Source: Paragorgia papillata
Taxonomy: Eukaryota > Cnidaria > Anthozoa > Scleralcyonacea > Coralliidae
Direction: 5' to 3'
NCBI GenBank assembly: GCA_035771165.1
Contig: JAWNZC010000114.1
Coordinates: 2,165,001 to 2,229,000, forward strand
DNA length: 64,000 nt
Part shown: positions 1-19,866 of the stretch, piece after piece
Numbering within the stretch: position 1 is the first letter of the stretch
How the letters are laid out: every line of letters begins with the position of its first letter
Notes under the pieces: generated by a model
The model's input: only the letters and a program-made list of their open reading frames with translations
Database searches by the model: none
Told to the model about the DNA's origin: nothing
Made by a program: the position numbers and the translations under genes

Positions 1-117
1 AGGAAGGAAGGAAAGGAAGGAAATGAAGGGAAGGAAGGAAGGAAGGAAGGAAGGAAGGAAGGAAGGAAGGAAGGAAGGAGGATAGATGGATGGATGGACG
101 GATGGACGGACGGACGG

Positions 118-179
<62 letters not shown>

Positions 180-182
180 GAA
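1..182. repeat. GGAA / GGAC / GACA compound microsatellite
   Basis: Tetranucleotide repeats run from GGAA through GGAT/GGAC to a GACA block. The array ends about 15 bases before a ZW10 splice donor, so it lies inside an intron. Reading frames across it only encode TDRQ or GRTD repeats and are not genes. Confidence 0.97.
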
Positions 183-196
183 AGAGCAGGGTTTAC

Positions 197-3100
197 CTCC
201 TCTCTCTTCTCTTTTTGTTTGTCATCGATATTGCCATCAGAAATATCACTTAACGGAGACACAGGTCCTCCTTTGTGACCTTCAGGTATTGAAACGAAGA
301 CTGTGTTACGAAAACTGACGTTAGACTTCAACATTTCTCGTGCTGTGAAAAGCAAATCTTGACACTGAAAATAAGATGGTATACATAAACTTTAAAAAAA
401 TTAATCAGGCAAAATTAGTTTTAAGTGAATTCTTTTTTGTACCTTCTTGTTGGAAAAGTGCGTTGTAACATTCTTGGAGTAGGTCTGAAGTGTGTTTGTT
501 CCATCTTTAAGATAACCTGCATGGAAACCAAAAAGTACAATGAGAAATAAGAAGTAAACCACAAACATCTTTGTGTTATGGTAAAGGATAAAGGACTGGG
601 GGATAATGAGTAACCATCCTTACTTGCAGCCAGCGACTGAATTTCGAAGGACTCAGATCAACGTGGCCGTGGCGAGGCATATCAAAGGCGCTCCAGGCAG
701 CTGCCATACGGCACAGTTCAGACCACGGATCACAGCTAAGATGTTAGGTGTTGATTTTATGGAGGGAGGAAAACCGGAGAACCTGGCGAAAAACCCTCGA
801 AGCACAGGAGAGATCAACTACAACTCTACTCACACGAGTTCAAAGCTCAACAACGGGGTCATTCCCAGGCGGTCACCCATCCAAGTACTAACCCCGTTTA
901 ACCGGGCTTAACTTTTTGGTGAGAGGCAGCGCGCTAACAGCACACGCCACCCATGCTCCCCTTGACGTGACGTAGGCTGTCAGTGTGCCGTCGTCTCTCA
1001 GTGATGATCTGCATGGGAGTAACTCAGTATTGATTTTTGAGGCTCGTGTAAGTAACTCTGAGGGTTTTCATTTGTTTTGCAGTGATCGTGCAGACTCTTA
1101 CCTGTCTTAACCAAGTTTTCTTCAAACTTTACAGTAGCTGCAATGATTCCTTCATACTTCTCCAGCTAAAGATTGGGTCAAATAATTATAAACACATTCT
1201 TAGAAGAAGTTATTTAAAATTAATTTTAAAATTTGTGTTATTTAAGATCTTGCAGTCAATATTTCCAAAACTATTCAATGAATGTCATAATACTATGATG
1301 TCATAATACTATGTCATATAATACTATGATGTCTATAATACTATGATGTCATAATACTATGATGTCATAATACTATGATGTCATAATACTATGTCATATA
1401 ATACTTTATAAAATAACATGTATACTACGCGAGCCCTGATTGGTCAATTGCCGTGTTTGGATCAGAGTATCCAAACACGGAAAATTCCCGCCAAAACGAT
1501 GTCGGACAGTATATCATATTCACTTGTGATTATTTTATAAAAGAAATACCAAATGGTTTTTTCCGTGTTTGGAGACTCTTATCCAAACACTTGGGAAATT
1601 GCTCGACTTTCGAAAAGCTAAAAACACTCGCCTACGGCTCGTGTTTTGTTACGCTTTTCTCCAGTCTCGCAATTTCCCGCGTGTTTGGATCAGAGTATCC
1701 AACACGGAAAACCATTTGGTATTTCTTTAATGATGTCATAATACTATGATGTCATAATACCATGATGTCATAATACCATGATGTCATAATACTATGATGT
1801 CATATAATACTATGATGTCTATAATACTATGATGTCATAATACTATGATGTCTATAACACTATGATGTCATAATACTATGTCATATAATACTATGATCTC
1901 TATAATACTATGATGTCATAACACTATGATGTCATAATACTATGATGTCATAATACTATGATGTCATATAAAATTATGACATCACATACCGTAAAATTAT
2001 GACATCTACTAGCTAACATTTTTAGCTGTTTTTCTGTACTTACTACAACATGGAAACTTGGTTACAGTTCTAGTTTAAAAGCCTCAAGTTCTCACTACTA
2101 CTGTACCTGCACACTTGTCTTGGGAACAGATTTTGCCAAACAGTCTTTTATTATAATGGCACTAAGAGTGGGCCAGATCAGTTCACCTAACATGAATGCA
2201 AGAGTTGTTTCTAATTTCTCCCCATTATCACCAAGTTTAAAGACTTTCTTATTCATAAGTGCACTACTAAGAGCTTCAAAGATCTTGTTCATTCTATCAA
2301 ACACGGTGGCTAAAGAAAATAAAAAGTAGAGTAGAGTAAAGTGGAGTGAAATGGAGTGGGGTGGAGTAGAGTGGAGTGGAGTGGAGTAGAGTAGAGAAGA
2401 ATGGAGTAGAGTAGAGTAGAGTAGAGAAGAATGGAGTGAAGTGAAGTGGAGTAGAGTAGAGTAGAGTAGAGTAGAGTAGAGTAGAGTAGAGTAGAGTAGA
2501 GTAGAGTGGAGTGGAGTGGAGTGGAGTGGAGTGGAGTGGAGTGGAGTGGAGTGGAGTGGAGTGGAGTGGAGTGGAGTGGAGTAGAGAGTGGGGTGGAGTG
2601 GAGTGGAGTGGGTTAAAGTGGAGTAGAGTGAAATGGAATGGAGTAGAGTAGAGTGGAATGGAATGGAGTAGAGTGAAGTGGAGTAGAGTGGAGTAGAGTA
2701 GAGTAAAGTAGAATAGAATGGAGGAAATTTAAGCAAACACATCTAAACAACAGGTTGCAACTAACTGGTTTCAATGTTTTCTGTCTTGGATGGATCTTTT
2801 GTAAATGATAATGAACAATTCTGGAAATAAAACAAGTCAATGCTACTGTATAAAAAAGCATTTATTATTGTAGAGTAATTTTAGAGTATGAATTCAAAGA
2901 TAATTGTGTAGTTATATACCTCTTTGTTTTGATTGTGAACAGGTTTTAATCTAGAATAATTTTTTTTATAAAATTATACATATCCATTACCAGCCAGCAA
3001 TTTTAAAAATACCATAAAACCAATAGAAACAGCAATCCTGTGTTAAAACTAATACATCTTGACTTACCGTGGAAAAATTACAATTGGCTGGATTATAAAT

Positions 3101-3607
3101 TGAAGAAATCGTTTGCCTGTAAAATTATTTAAACAAACTAATTTATAAAGAAATCAAATATTTTTACTGTTTTAAAAAGCTTTTTAACCTTATATAATAA
3201 AATTATAATATTATTCTATAGTTACCAAAATCTTTTAACTTTTTGTCCAATCTTTTCAATGACTATAGAAAGAAATAATGTAGACAATTATGTTTCCTGT
3301 ATTAACAAAACTTTGTTCTCATCCAGTTATAGAAACAATTCTGAAAGTTTAAGAAAACTGGAAATACAAGGCTCATATTTACATTTTATATGACTGAGGT
3401 CTGCTACTGGTAGTTGCATACCTCTGTGTGGGTATAATTATATAGCACTATTTACGATACCTGCATAGTTTGCAGAACTACATCAATGTTTGTTGTATCA
3501 CCTGTTATGTAATAATTAACACTATTATAACACGAAAATCAATTAAGCTGAAGTTAATTTTGCATAGGAACACCCCCCCCCCTCCCTCCCTCCCCTCTCT
3601 TTCTCTC

Positions 3608-3649
<42 letters not shown>

Positions 3650-3723
3650 ATACAACCCCCTCTCTCTAATAAGTCCCCCCTCTCTCTAATATGCCTCCTC
3701 TCTCTCTAATAAGACCCCCTCTC

Positions 3724-3774
<51 letters not shown>

Positions 3775-6700
3775 ACCCTCCTCTCTCTAATAAGACCCCC
3801 CTTCTCTCTAATAAACCCCCCCCCCCCTCTCTAATACAACCCCCTCTCTCTAATAAGACCCCCCCCTTCTCTAATATAACCACCTCTCTCTAATAAGACC
3901 CCCTCTCTATAATATAACCCCCCTCTCTAATAAGACCTCCCTCTCTCTAATATGACCCTCTCTCTAATAAGACCCCCCTCTCTCTGATATAACCCCCCTC
4001 TCTAATAAGACCCCCCTCTCTCTAATAAGACCCCCCTCTCTAATATGACCCTCTCTCTAATAAGACCCCCCTCTCTCAAATAAGACTCTCTCTCTCTAAT
4101 AAGACCCCCCTCTCTCTAATAAGAGCCCCCTCTAACTACTGTAATATCACTCACACTGAAATCACGCATGCTTTCTTTTTCTATTTTGTTTCTCATCATG
4201 AATTACTACTAATCAGTAATGAGTATTTTAATCATGCTTACTTGTGTATATTTTTAATTCTGTTTTAAGATGTCCATCAATATTATCCCAAGATGGCATT
4301 GTAAGTGTCTTCCAAGATACACACTTATCCCAAGTTGACTCAAGAGCATAAATTACCTCAGTATATTGCAACCGATATTCTGCCTGCAAGAATTTGCATC
4401 TAGTATTCAATACGTAATAGATACAGCATGAGCAGCTGAGCTGTATCTGATTTACAAGGCGAGCTGCAAGTGAGCCGTAGTAAATCAGATACAGCTCTGA
4501 TGGGAATACAAATGCAATACTTTCTTAAAATACAAATGCATCTAAGTAATCAAGTTCACCAACTATTTTGGGGATATGGTCTGTTTTAGCCGAGAAAATC
4601 GAAGCTAAAGTTGATGTAAATCAGGACGATGCTGTATCCGATTTACAACCACTGCTATGGTATTGATTTCTTTTGAATTTTCGTCACGAATTATTCATGA
4701 GTATTTTAAATACAGTTTCAAATACAGCCAGAGCACATCTGACCTGCATGGCAGGTGTACTGTGTTGGGGGAGAAGGGGTTAAGAGGGTCTCCCTCATAA
4801 AGCGGAAGATCTGCTACGCAAGCTACAGAGCACAGGTTGAATTTAGAAAAATACAAGATGTGCATGGATCATTTATGTTTACAGTACCCTTAAAGCTTTA
4901 AAAATCTTGCTTTCATCTCCTGATTTGGGCAAATCATCAAGATGGCTCTTCTACAAGCAAAAATGTAAATTACAGTCATGGCTGGGTATCTGAAACATTT
5001 TTCTAAGGTAAAGAAAGTACTAATAAACATCTAGAAGATAAGGGGGTAAAAACTCCAATGCAAAACACTGATGATCATACTCATAGTACTGTAGTTGTAA
5101 GATTTAACTCTTTTATTCCCCTTGGTGCCATTTGGCACTTTATATTTTTTACTCTGTCTAACGCCAGATGATTTAGCTCGTCAAGGGAAGACCTCCTGAC
5201 AAGGTGGGAGGGCTAAGAACTTAATTTTTACCACAAGCTTTAAAACTTCTGATGCTTTATAATATTCTTTGCAATCATTCAAAACAGAAAATCCTGACAT
5301 AGAATCATGAATCTATAAAAAATAAACCAATTTTATATAATTATGCATTCCTCCCCTACTAGTTTAGCCTGCGTAGCTGGCGGTTTTAAAGGGTAGTGGG
5401 TAATGAGAACAACTGCCAACCTAGCTGCAATGCGTAAGTAAAGTATGAAACCACCTACCTCAGATAGTTTCTGCAACACATTTATAATTGAGTTTGTTTC
5501 ATTAAGTTGTTGAGATAGATTAGTGTAAAGACTGTTCGCTTTCTGAAGTTGTGTCTCCACATCACCCTAAATGTACAGTATGCAGATAGGTTATTAGAAT
5601 TTAATACAGTAAAAATTGGAGCAATTCATTTCCAAAAATTTGAAGCCTGCGATGAGAGTTGTTCAAAGACTGGTAATAGGTACTTAGAAACCCAGGAGTA
5701 CTTGGGATCATTTGGAAAGACAGATTTCATGCTTGGTAGCCTAAGCACAATTATACTATCCCTCCAAATGATCCCGGCACTCAACCTCGTACCCAGGGCT
5801 ATTTGTAGGGAACTGGGCCAAGATGGTGGGAACAAATGGCCCTGGTGGAGGCCAGGCTATCTCAGCCTCTGATTGGTCAAGAGCTTATGGCGTAAATCAG
5901 ACGGTTTGATTTTTTTTTTTTTTTTTTAAATTGTATTTTGACCTAGTTGTCGGTTGTTCCTGCACACGGCACGGGAAATTATATTTTAAACCATGCAATA
6001 ATTAGGTGTAATTAGGTATAATTGCTGTGTAAAGAACTGAGTTCTAGTTAATAAAATGCGCAATATACTGTGCATTTTGAGCTAGCCTCCACCAGGGCCA
6101 TTTGTTCCAGCCATTTTCTTTTATTCACCATCTTGGCCAAGTTCCCCACAAATGGCCCTGGGGACGAGGTTGCCCAGCACTCAGTGCTCTTTACTAGTCT
6201 TCAATTCTTAAACTTCAACAAATTTTAACTTCACTTAAGACTGTACCTTTATTTTTCCATTCAAATAATTCATCTCTGAGGAAAGCCCCTTTATTTTGCT
6301 ACTTAGTTCCATCGTCAAATTATAAGAATGAATAAATTCAGTGTACTGTTTGTATACAGACTCGTACACCTGGGCCTAAAATACAACATTTAAACAAAGT
6401 ACTGTACACTGCAGGAAATACGGCTCTCAGCTCAAAACATCTGTATTTTGTTACTAAAAATATCAGCAGTTTACCACCTTTTCACTTTGTCTATCTAAAA
6501 CACTGCCTACAAAGCACTCTACATTTTACTCTGATGAACGGCTCTGCTGAAAACATCAGTATTTCATTATCAAAACTAATCTCAGCAGTTTACCATCTTT
6601 TCACTTTGCTCTATCCAAAACACTGCCTACACGACACTCTAAATTTTTACTCTGATGAAAGGCTCCATTCAAACGTCAGTATTTCATTACTAAAAATCTC

Positions 6701-7296
6701 AGCAGTTTACCATCTTTTCACTTTGCTCTATCCAAAACACTACCTACGCAGCACTCTACTTTTTATATGGATGCTTAAAAATATGAAATTTATTTTTTGT
6801 ATTGTTCAAACAGGATATATATTTCAATATTTGACTCAGGCACTTTACTCACTTGTGAGATAAGCTGGGCAACACTCAAAATAAATTTCATATTTTATTT
6901 AAATATCTAAAATAAATATTATAAATTATCCGAAATACAGTATAGGAATATTAAATTAAATTTTACAAAATTATATATCTACATTTTATTATCAGAATTA
7001 TAAATATAAGAAACACACAAATAAAATACAAGATAAGAAATATTAAATTTAAAATGGTTAATTAATTAAATTACAAAGATGTTAAAATAATAAATTATAC
7101 ACTGTACAAATATTTAACAACAGTTTTGTACAATCTCTTCATAATTCTACCCAATAAACAAAAGATATTGCATTACCTTTACTTCTAGTGCTTTCTGTGT
7201 AAGTTTACCAACGCGTGTTTGCAAGTCTTCCTTCTCCAATCTTCCTGATTTTTGTAGAACATCTGTAACCAGACTCGTTCCTGAAGGAGCAGCCAT
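197..7296 (-). CDS. ZW10: ZW10 kinetochore / vesicle-tethering protein (5' two-thirds, 15 exons)
   Basis: ZW10 is a subunit of the ROD-ZW10-Zwilch complex at kinetochores and of the NRZ tether for Golgi-to-ER vesicles. Exons in order: 7296-7177, 6375-6247, 5566-5459, 5312-5232, 4950-4888, 4383-4242, 4180-4140, 3262-3226, 3116-3068, 2950-2920, 2820-2766, 2309-2107, 1165-1102, 516-443 and 364-197; every phase closes. The N-terminus contains SGRLEKEDLQTRV, close to human SGRLEKEDLGTRI as I remember it. Later matches are LDKKLKDFGKRFLQF, FMLGELIWPTLS, LEKYEGIIAAT and HFSNKKCQDLL, all in the expected order. Three exons are only 31-41 nt. About 455 residues are visible; human ZW10 has about 779, so the C-terminal third is off the left edge. 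ATG at 7296 follows a short GC-richer leader. The ALDH3 gene is divergently transcribed from the other side of the gap. Confidence 0.95.
730..955 (-). repeat. SINE-like element with tRNA-like head and 5S-rRNA-like segment
   Basis: Read on the minus strand, 951-930 resembles a tRNA box-A region (GTGGCG then GTTAGCGCGCT). It is followed by CTCTCACC and then, at 912-861, a stretch matching the 3' half of 5S rRNA (GTTAGTACTTGGATGGG, GACCGCCTGGGAAT). The tail at about 800-755 carries a motif of alternating TTCTCC and GGTTTTCCTCCC type often seen in animal SINE-like repeats. It sits in a ZW10 intron. No 5S 5' half is present, so it is not a 5S gene. The long reading frame over it (606-911) is not credible as a gene. 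Confidence 0.6.
1255..1985. repeat. ATGATGTCATAATACT minisatellite with foldback insert
   Basis: Many imperfect copies of a roughly 16-bp unit (TATGATGTCATAATAC and variants) fill 1255-1410 and 1725-1985. Between them, 1437-1730 contains nested inverted repeats: the palindromic motif CCGTGTTTGGATCAGAGTAT recurs at about 1450, 1563 and 1678. In addition, ACCAAATGG..CCGTGTTT near 1549 is inverted at about 1728. The insert looks like a foldback element that landed in the minisatellite, or the source from which it expanded. Confidence 0.8.
2330..2722. repeat. GAGTG/GAGTA pentanucleotide microsatellite
   Basis: Long pentanucleotide array in a ZW10 intron, beginning about 20 bases upstream (on the minus strand) of the splice acceptor of exon 2309-2107. 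It creates an artificial open frame of LHSTP/LYSTL repeats that reads into the true exon. Confidence 0.97.
3570..4130. repeat. CT-rich degenerate repeat (CCCCCTCTCTCTAATAAGAC unit)
   Basis: A (CT)n tract grades into tandem copies of a roughly 20-bp unit of C-run, CT-run and TAATAAGA. It lies in the ZW10 intron directly next to the 41-nt exon 4180-4140. On the transcribed strand it is purine-rich (GA/GGGG). Confidence 0.95.
5771..6187. mobile_element. Foldback element in ZW10 intron
   Basis: The roughly 100-bp arms at 5771-5868 and 6084-6187 are inverted copies of each other. Shared motifs include CTCGTCC/ACCCAGGG, AACTGGGCCAAGATGG and AATGGCCCTGGTGGAGGC. The spacer contains a poly-T run and no coding sequence. 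It is probably a non-autonomous DNA element. Confidence 0.75.
6432..6772 (+). repeat. 120-bp hammerhead-like tandem repeat, three degenerate units
   Basis: Three head-to-tail units of the dispersed family marked by TTTACCATCTTTTCACTTTG, AAAACACTGCCTAC and a CTGATGA core. Here the ribozyme-like core is decayed: GAAAACATC in one unit and CAAACGTC in the next. It lies inside the first ZW10 intron, antisense to ZW10. Confidence 0.8.
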
Positions 7297-7878
7297 CTTG
7301 GATAATTTTTCCCGCCTTCTATTAATTAAAATCTGCCAAATCTAGGATTTTTTAACGTGACGTCACTAGATAGTACCCAGGCCCTCGTCTGGCTGGCGAC
7401 TGGCGTAATTTCCGAGAAAGATATCCCCTTTACCCATTTTCCAAAAACGTTTTTCTCTTCCTCCGAACGTTTTTAGGAGTTCAGTTATACTCCTTCTCTA
7501 TAGAAATACCAGATCGGTCCCCAGGTTGGTGGCTAATTGTGAAGACAAAAGAAATATGGGCCAGGTAACCACTAATCTCATTCTCGCGTCATCAGGGCTA
7601 AATCCACTTATGACGATTGCAATTTCACTCATAGCCAATAAAAACGTGCGAAAATTCAACCAATAGGAAAGCAGAAGCCTTTAGTGGTTACCTGGCCCAT
7701 ATTCTTTGATTGGGCCAGGGAACTACGTCATCCATGACGTCATGTCATAATAAGTTTTTGACCGAGTGGTTCTGTGCCCAGATATTATTTACATTTTCTT
7801 CGTTGCTACATTTGCTCGTGGAGTCGTGGTCAAGTTTCAGTGTTCAAATACCTCCAAACACCTAGTCAACGCGACAAG
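7297..7878. promoter_or_regulatory. Bidirectional promoter interval between ZW10 and ALDH3, containing a MITE
   Basis: The start codons of the two divergent genes are 582 bp apart, so they probably share a promoter region. CCAAT-type motifs are visible (AGCCAATAAAAAC near 7633, CAACCAATAGG near 7660). An inverted-repeat element occupies 7553-7703 with termini of the type AATATGGGCCAGGTAACCAC. Part of the regulatory space is therefore transposon-derived. No TATA box was assigned and transcription start sites cannot be placed from sequence alone. Confidence 0.6.
7553..7703. mobile_element. MITE with near-perfect terminal inverted repeats
   Basis: The left end reads AATATGGGCCAGGTAACCAC and the right end is its reverse complement ending in CCTGGCCCATATT. 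It is about 151 bp long with no coding capacity. Confidence 0.85.
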
Positions 7879-16211
<8,333 letters not shown>

Positions 16212-16223
16212 AAGATTTTCTCT

Positions 16224-16229
16224 AATAAA
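16224..16229 (+). terminator. Polyadenylation signal of ALDH3
   Basis: AATAAA starts 13 bases after the stop codon at 16211. It is the first canonical signal downstream and suggests a very short 3' UTR, unless later signals are used. Confidence 0.55.
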
Positions 16230-17315
16230 GAAGATACACCGTGCCACATACAGTCGTTCCCTAAAGTGGACTTCACGTTGCAAGAATTTTTTTAGTATTT
16301 TTGGGCAAAATAATATCTTAGAGCCGAATAGTCATGTTTAGTAACCGTAGAGCTATACAAGATTAAAATAAATCACAGATAGATACACTGCAATATATTA
16401 TATATGCGTTGAGTCTCGTAATTATGTGGAAGGGGAAAATCATTCTGAAAAAGTCTACGAGATTTTTGACTGGATTATTCTTTTTGTGAAAATATTTATG
16501 GGGCTTCCAAGAATGGGTTTTCGTGAATTCTAGAGAATTTCCAAGAATTCTTTTGGGTTTTTGGAATTTCCAAAATTCCTTGATTTTTCATTGAATTTTG
16601 GCAAAAATATTGGATAGCGTAATATGCTATATAGTTGATCTATACTCACGCCAAGTTCGTTTTCAAAATGTTATTTTATGAATATGAATGGCGACTACAT
16701 GTACATGGTTTCGTGTATTAATGGTCATTTTTGAGAAACATCTTTAATACTATATAAATAACTATTCTCTATCGTTTTCTAGCTACAAATGAGCTATTCT
16801 TACATATACTATAAATATATTTCAATTAATGTCTTTCAGACAAAGTTATTCAAAATTTCAAATGACCTTCTTTCATAAAGTATCAGACAGACACTCAAAC
16901 AACACCGCTGACAAACGTTTTGCGCCCGCGCCAAAAAAAAAAAGAGCGGGAAATTATTTTTCTGTATTTCGAGTTTTCGACAAGACTGGCATTCGTAATA
17001 TTGGCCTGGTTTCTTGCAAATTTGAAGAAAACTACTGAAATTCCAAGGTTCGTATTTGCTATATACTTACATTATTATTCTAAGTAGGCCCCTTTGTAAT
17101 TTCCATGGCCTTTTTTTTTAAAACATAAATAAATAAATAATCGGGTCTTTTTCAGTCTTCACTCCCTGGTTGTCACGGCTATTTCGCATATTTCTTGCAG
17201 CGTTTGGCAGCGGTGTTGACTCAAACTATAGCTGGGTTTAAAGTAATCATACCATTGTCGAAGATATTGTAGTTTTTAAAGGCAGTCCAATTGTCGGGAA
17301 TGCCGACGAAACATT
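16230..17315. other. Intergenic interval between convergent ALDH3 and the C2-domain gene
   Basis: AT-rich sequence with no reading frame that I recognise. The 69-codon frame at 16829-17038 has no family resemblance and no splice context. The interval should hold both 3' UTRs. Confidence 0.6.
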
Positions 17316-19866
17316 TCAGCTTTCTTGCAGATAGTGCCATTGTGAAATACTTTTCTTCGGTCTTCGAAGCATCTCTTGCCAATGACGTAAGCCGTCTCCA
17401 TCGCAACGACCTTCTCCACCAATCAGCACTTGCCCTATCACGTGATCTCTCTTGATAATGGAGCCGACTTTGTGGACAGCGCGGCATTGCAAACTGCATT
17501 CTCTTGCGTCGTCGTTTTGAACAAGAAAAGAAAATTTATCGTAGAAAAATATTTCTGCTTTTTTTGTCTTCATTTCTGTCTTTTTTGACTGAATTTGTCT
17601 GTTGTTACACAGAAGCGTTATACTGATGAACGTACCTACAAAATTTATCAAAAAAGATTATTCTGTGAAAACGCCCTTTGAAATTTAGTTTACGTGAATC
17701 CAAGGGCTATGTTTCAGCAATTCTTACTGAAAAAAAAATCATCTTAAATTGCACAAATCTCACAATAACGGTTTAATATTATATAAAAGCATAAAACAGA
17801 TACTAGAAACCTACAAAGAAGTACGAATGGTCAGAAGCGAGATTGAAAGGGATTGTAAATGCGACATCTTCGGATTTCTGTTGACCTGTCACTGAGCAAT
17901 CAAAGCTAATTTGTGTAAAAACTTGACCTTGAAGCTGGATAAAGGTTCAGAAATCCTCCATAGTTAGTTTGGTGATTACAGCTTTAATTTTTTAAGTTTA
18001 CAGCTCAGAATATCAACATAAGACAAATATACAATATATACCAAAGTCGTACCCAGGCTTTCGCGAGGGCGGGAGCGAAAAGCCTGGGTACAAGGTTGTT
18101 TTTATACGAGGCTTTTGGGGTGACATGTCCATTTATAAAATACGGTTGTATAAACGATAATATGAACTATACACCTTACCTACGCATATTATACCACTAT
18201 TCCTTGATTTGCTTGCACATATTGGACATGTTAAACCTCTGGCTTTAATGATGGCAACTTTCAAAGTGCTAAGCAATGGATCATAGGATAATGAAAGTTG
18301 TAACTCGCCAGTTGGAGAATTGATGTGACACTGCAATGTTTGGAGGACAAAGGCGTTAAATATTTTACGTGGGCAACGCTTCCCGAAATTATGTTATTGT
18401 TTAAGTATAAAAGACTTATCTTAGATGAGAAAGTTTATTGTTAAAAGGAAATACTTCAGTACGTTTAGCGTGTTAAAATGAATGATTACCACATCATATT
18501 TAACAATGGCGAATAGATATAAACTGAAGAGAAATGCGGCCGAAAGAAAGGATGAAACGACAAAAATGAAAAGATAGAAAGATAAAGCAGTATAGGAACG
18601 AGTCTCCAACTTAAAACCTCTTAAAACGACTAATTTTTAAAAAGGACTGGGTTTTTTTTAGAAATACTATATTTCTTAGAAAAACTGTATTTCTAAGAAA
18701 GATGACTAGATTTCTTAAAAAGAAATATATTTCTCAAAAAGCCAACATTTCTTTCAAAAACTCAATAAGTTATGAGGAAAACACAAAGGAAATCAGTACC
18801 ATATGTCCATGGTTTTATATCTGATAAAAAATCCTCTTGATTTACATAAACTTTAGCTTTTAAGTTTCTCGGCTGAGACAATGTTTTTTCCCCAAAAATT
18901 TATTCGCCAAATGAACTTACCAAATTGGTCGTTATCAGCCACCTCGTGTTTTAAACCTGATAAAGCACTCTTTGTTTTAAATAAACACCGAAGTTCCAAA
19001 AATAGCGAAAGCAGAATGAGGAAGTATATTATTCTGTATATCTTAGCCAGAGGGCTACTATTGTAAGATGCGACAGTCCTATATCATCAAGTAATACTCA
19101 GGCATTTACAAGTGGATATTGAACCATTTTTCCTGTAAAGTTTCCAATCTACAAGTGTATATTTCCGCGTACGTCTTCACAAATAAAACAGCAAGAAGCC
19201 TATATGAATATTTAAGAAGCTTATTATTAACCCTCCTACATGATTGCTGGTCAATAAGTCAAAGTGTATATAATTATGTATGATTATTAAGTATTAACTA
19301 TACGACATACGCCATTGCGCACTGTATATAGACCACTTTCATAATAAATATTCTTTTATGTGCATCTAAATAAGCCTTTTTGGCCTCGTTATAAAGCAAG
19401 GATTCTTTTGAATTGCAGACTCACAAACGAGGCTAGAAAGGCTTATTAAAATGCACATAAAAGAATATTCATAGTCGCTATTATGAAAGTGGTCTATATA
19501 TACATATAAATATATGAATAACAATTAATATATATGGAATTATACCTGTACTGGCGAAAACAGACAGCTCCAGTCGGATGAATCACAAATTTCGCGTTGA
19601 AAACCGAATCCACAGACTTCCTTGCTTTCTTTCTTTTTCTTTTCAGTTAAAATATCAACGCTAGGAGATGAATTGCTTAAAACGGCTTCATCTTTCTGAA
19701 CGGTTTGTTCGGTGCGTGGAAAGCTTAAGCACTTAATGTCGCATTTTTGCATGCTCATTGAAGCTTGCTCATCGAACGGGTTATCAACATACGCTATCTG
19801 TCGTTGTTGAAGAAAGTTTGGCGAAGACGAAGCGGACTGATGAAAGCTAGTACTTCCAAAACTCAT
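17316..19866 (-). CDS. Synaptotagmin-like protein with a single divergent C2 domain
   Basis: Four exons with closing phases: 19866-19546, 18330-18184, 17934-17811, 17500-17316; about 258 aa. The first 107 residues are Ser-rich and unrecognised, with a basic KKKKESK stretch. Next comes a C2 domain opening with GELQLSLSYDPLLSTLKVAI, continuing through FTIPFNLASDH and HVIGQVLIG, and closing with the synaptotagmin C2B signature HWQEMLRRPKKSISQWHYL. No signal peptide or transmembrane segment is seen. The calcium-binding Asp residues expected in loop 1 (SDPYVK position) and loop 3 are missing, where CPICASKSRNSGI and HKVGSIIKRD occur instead, so calcium binding is unlikely. A role in membrane trafficking is inferred from family only. 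The donor of exon 2 (TGC then GTAGGT) was chosen because it alone keeps frame into the next exon. Confidence 0.8.
19326..19498. mobile_element. MITE with long inverted termini
   Basis: About 60-bp inverted arms (TATAGACCACTTTCATAATA, AATATTCTTTTATGTGCAT, AATAAGCC, CTCGTT) flank a short spacer. It sits in the first intron of the C2 gene, close to its first exon. Confidence 0.85.

Noticed and set aside
606..911. 101-codon plus-strand frame considered as a small gene
   Set aside because: It runs antisense through a SINE-like repeat containing 5S-like sequence, lies in a ZW10 intron, and has no splice or family support.
861..912. 5S rRNA gene
   Set aside because: Only the 3' half is recognisable. 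The 5' half is replaced by a tRNA-like sequence, so it is a repeat-derived fragment.
5333..5872. Plus-strand frame 5549-5872 as a gene opposite ZW10
   Set aside because: It crosses a true ZW10 exon in antisense and then a foldback element. No family signature.
16829..17038. 69-codon plus-strand frame with a basic PKKKRAG stretch
   Set aside because: No conserved family features, no promoter or splice context, and it lies in the 3' intergenic region. Could not be supported.
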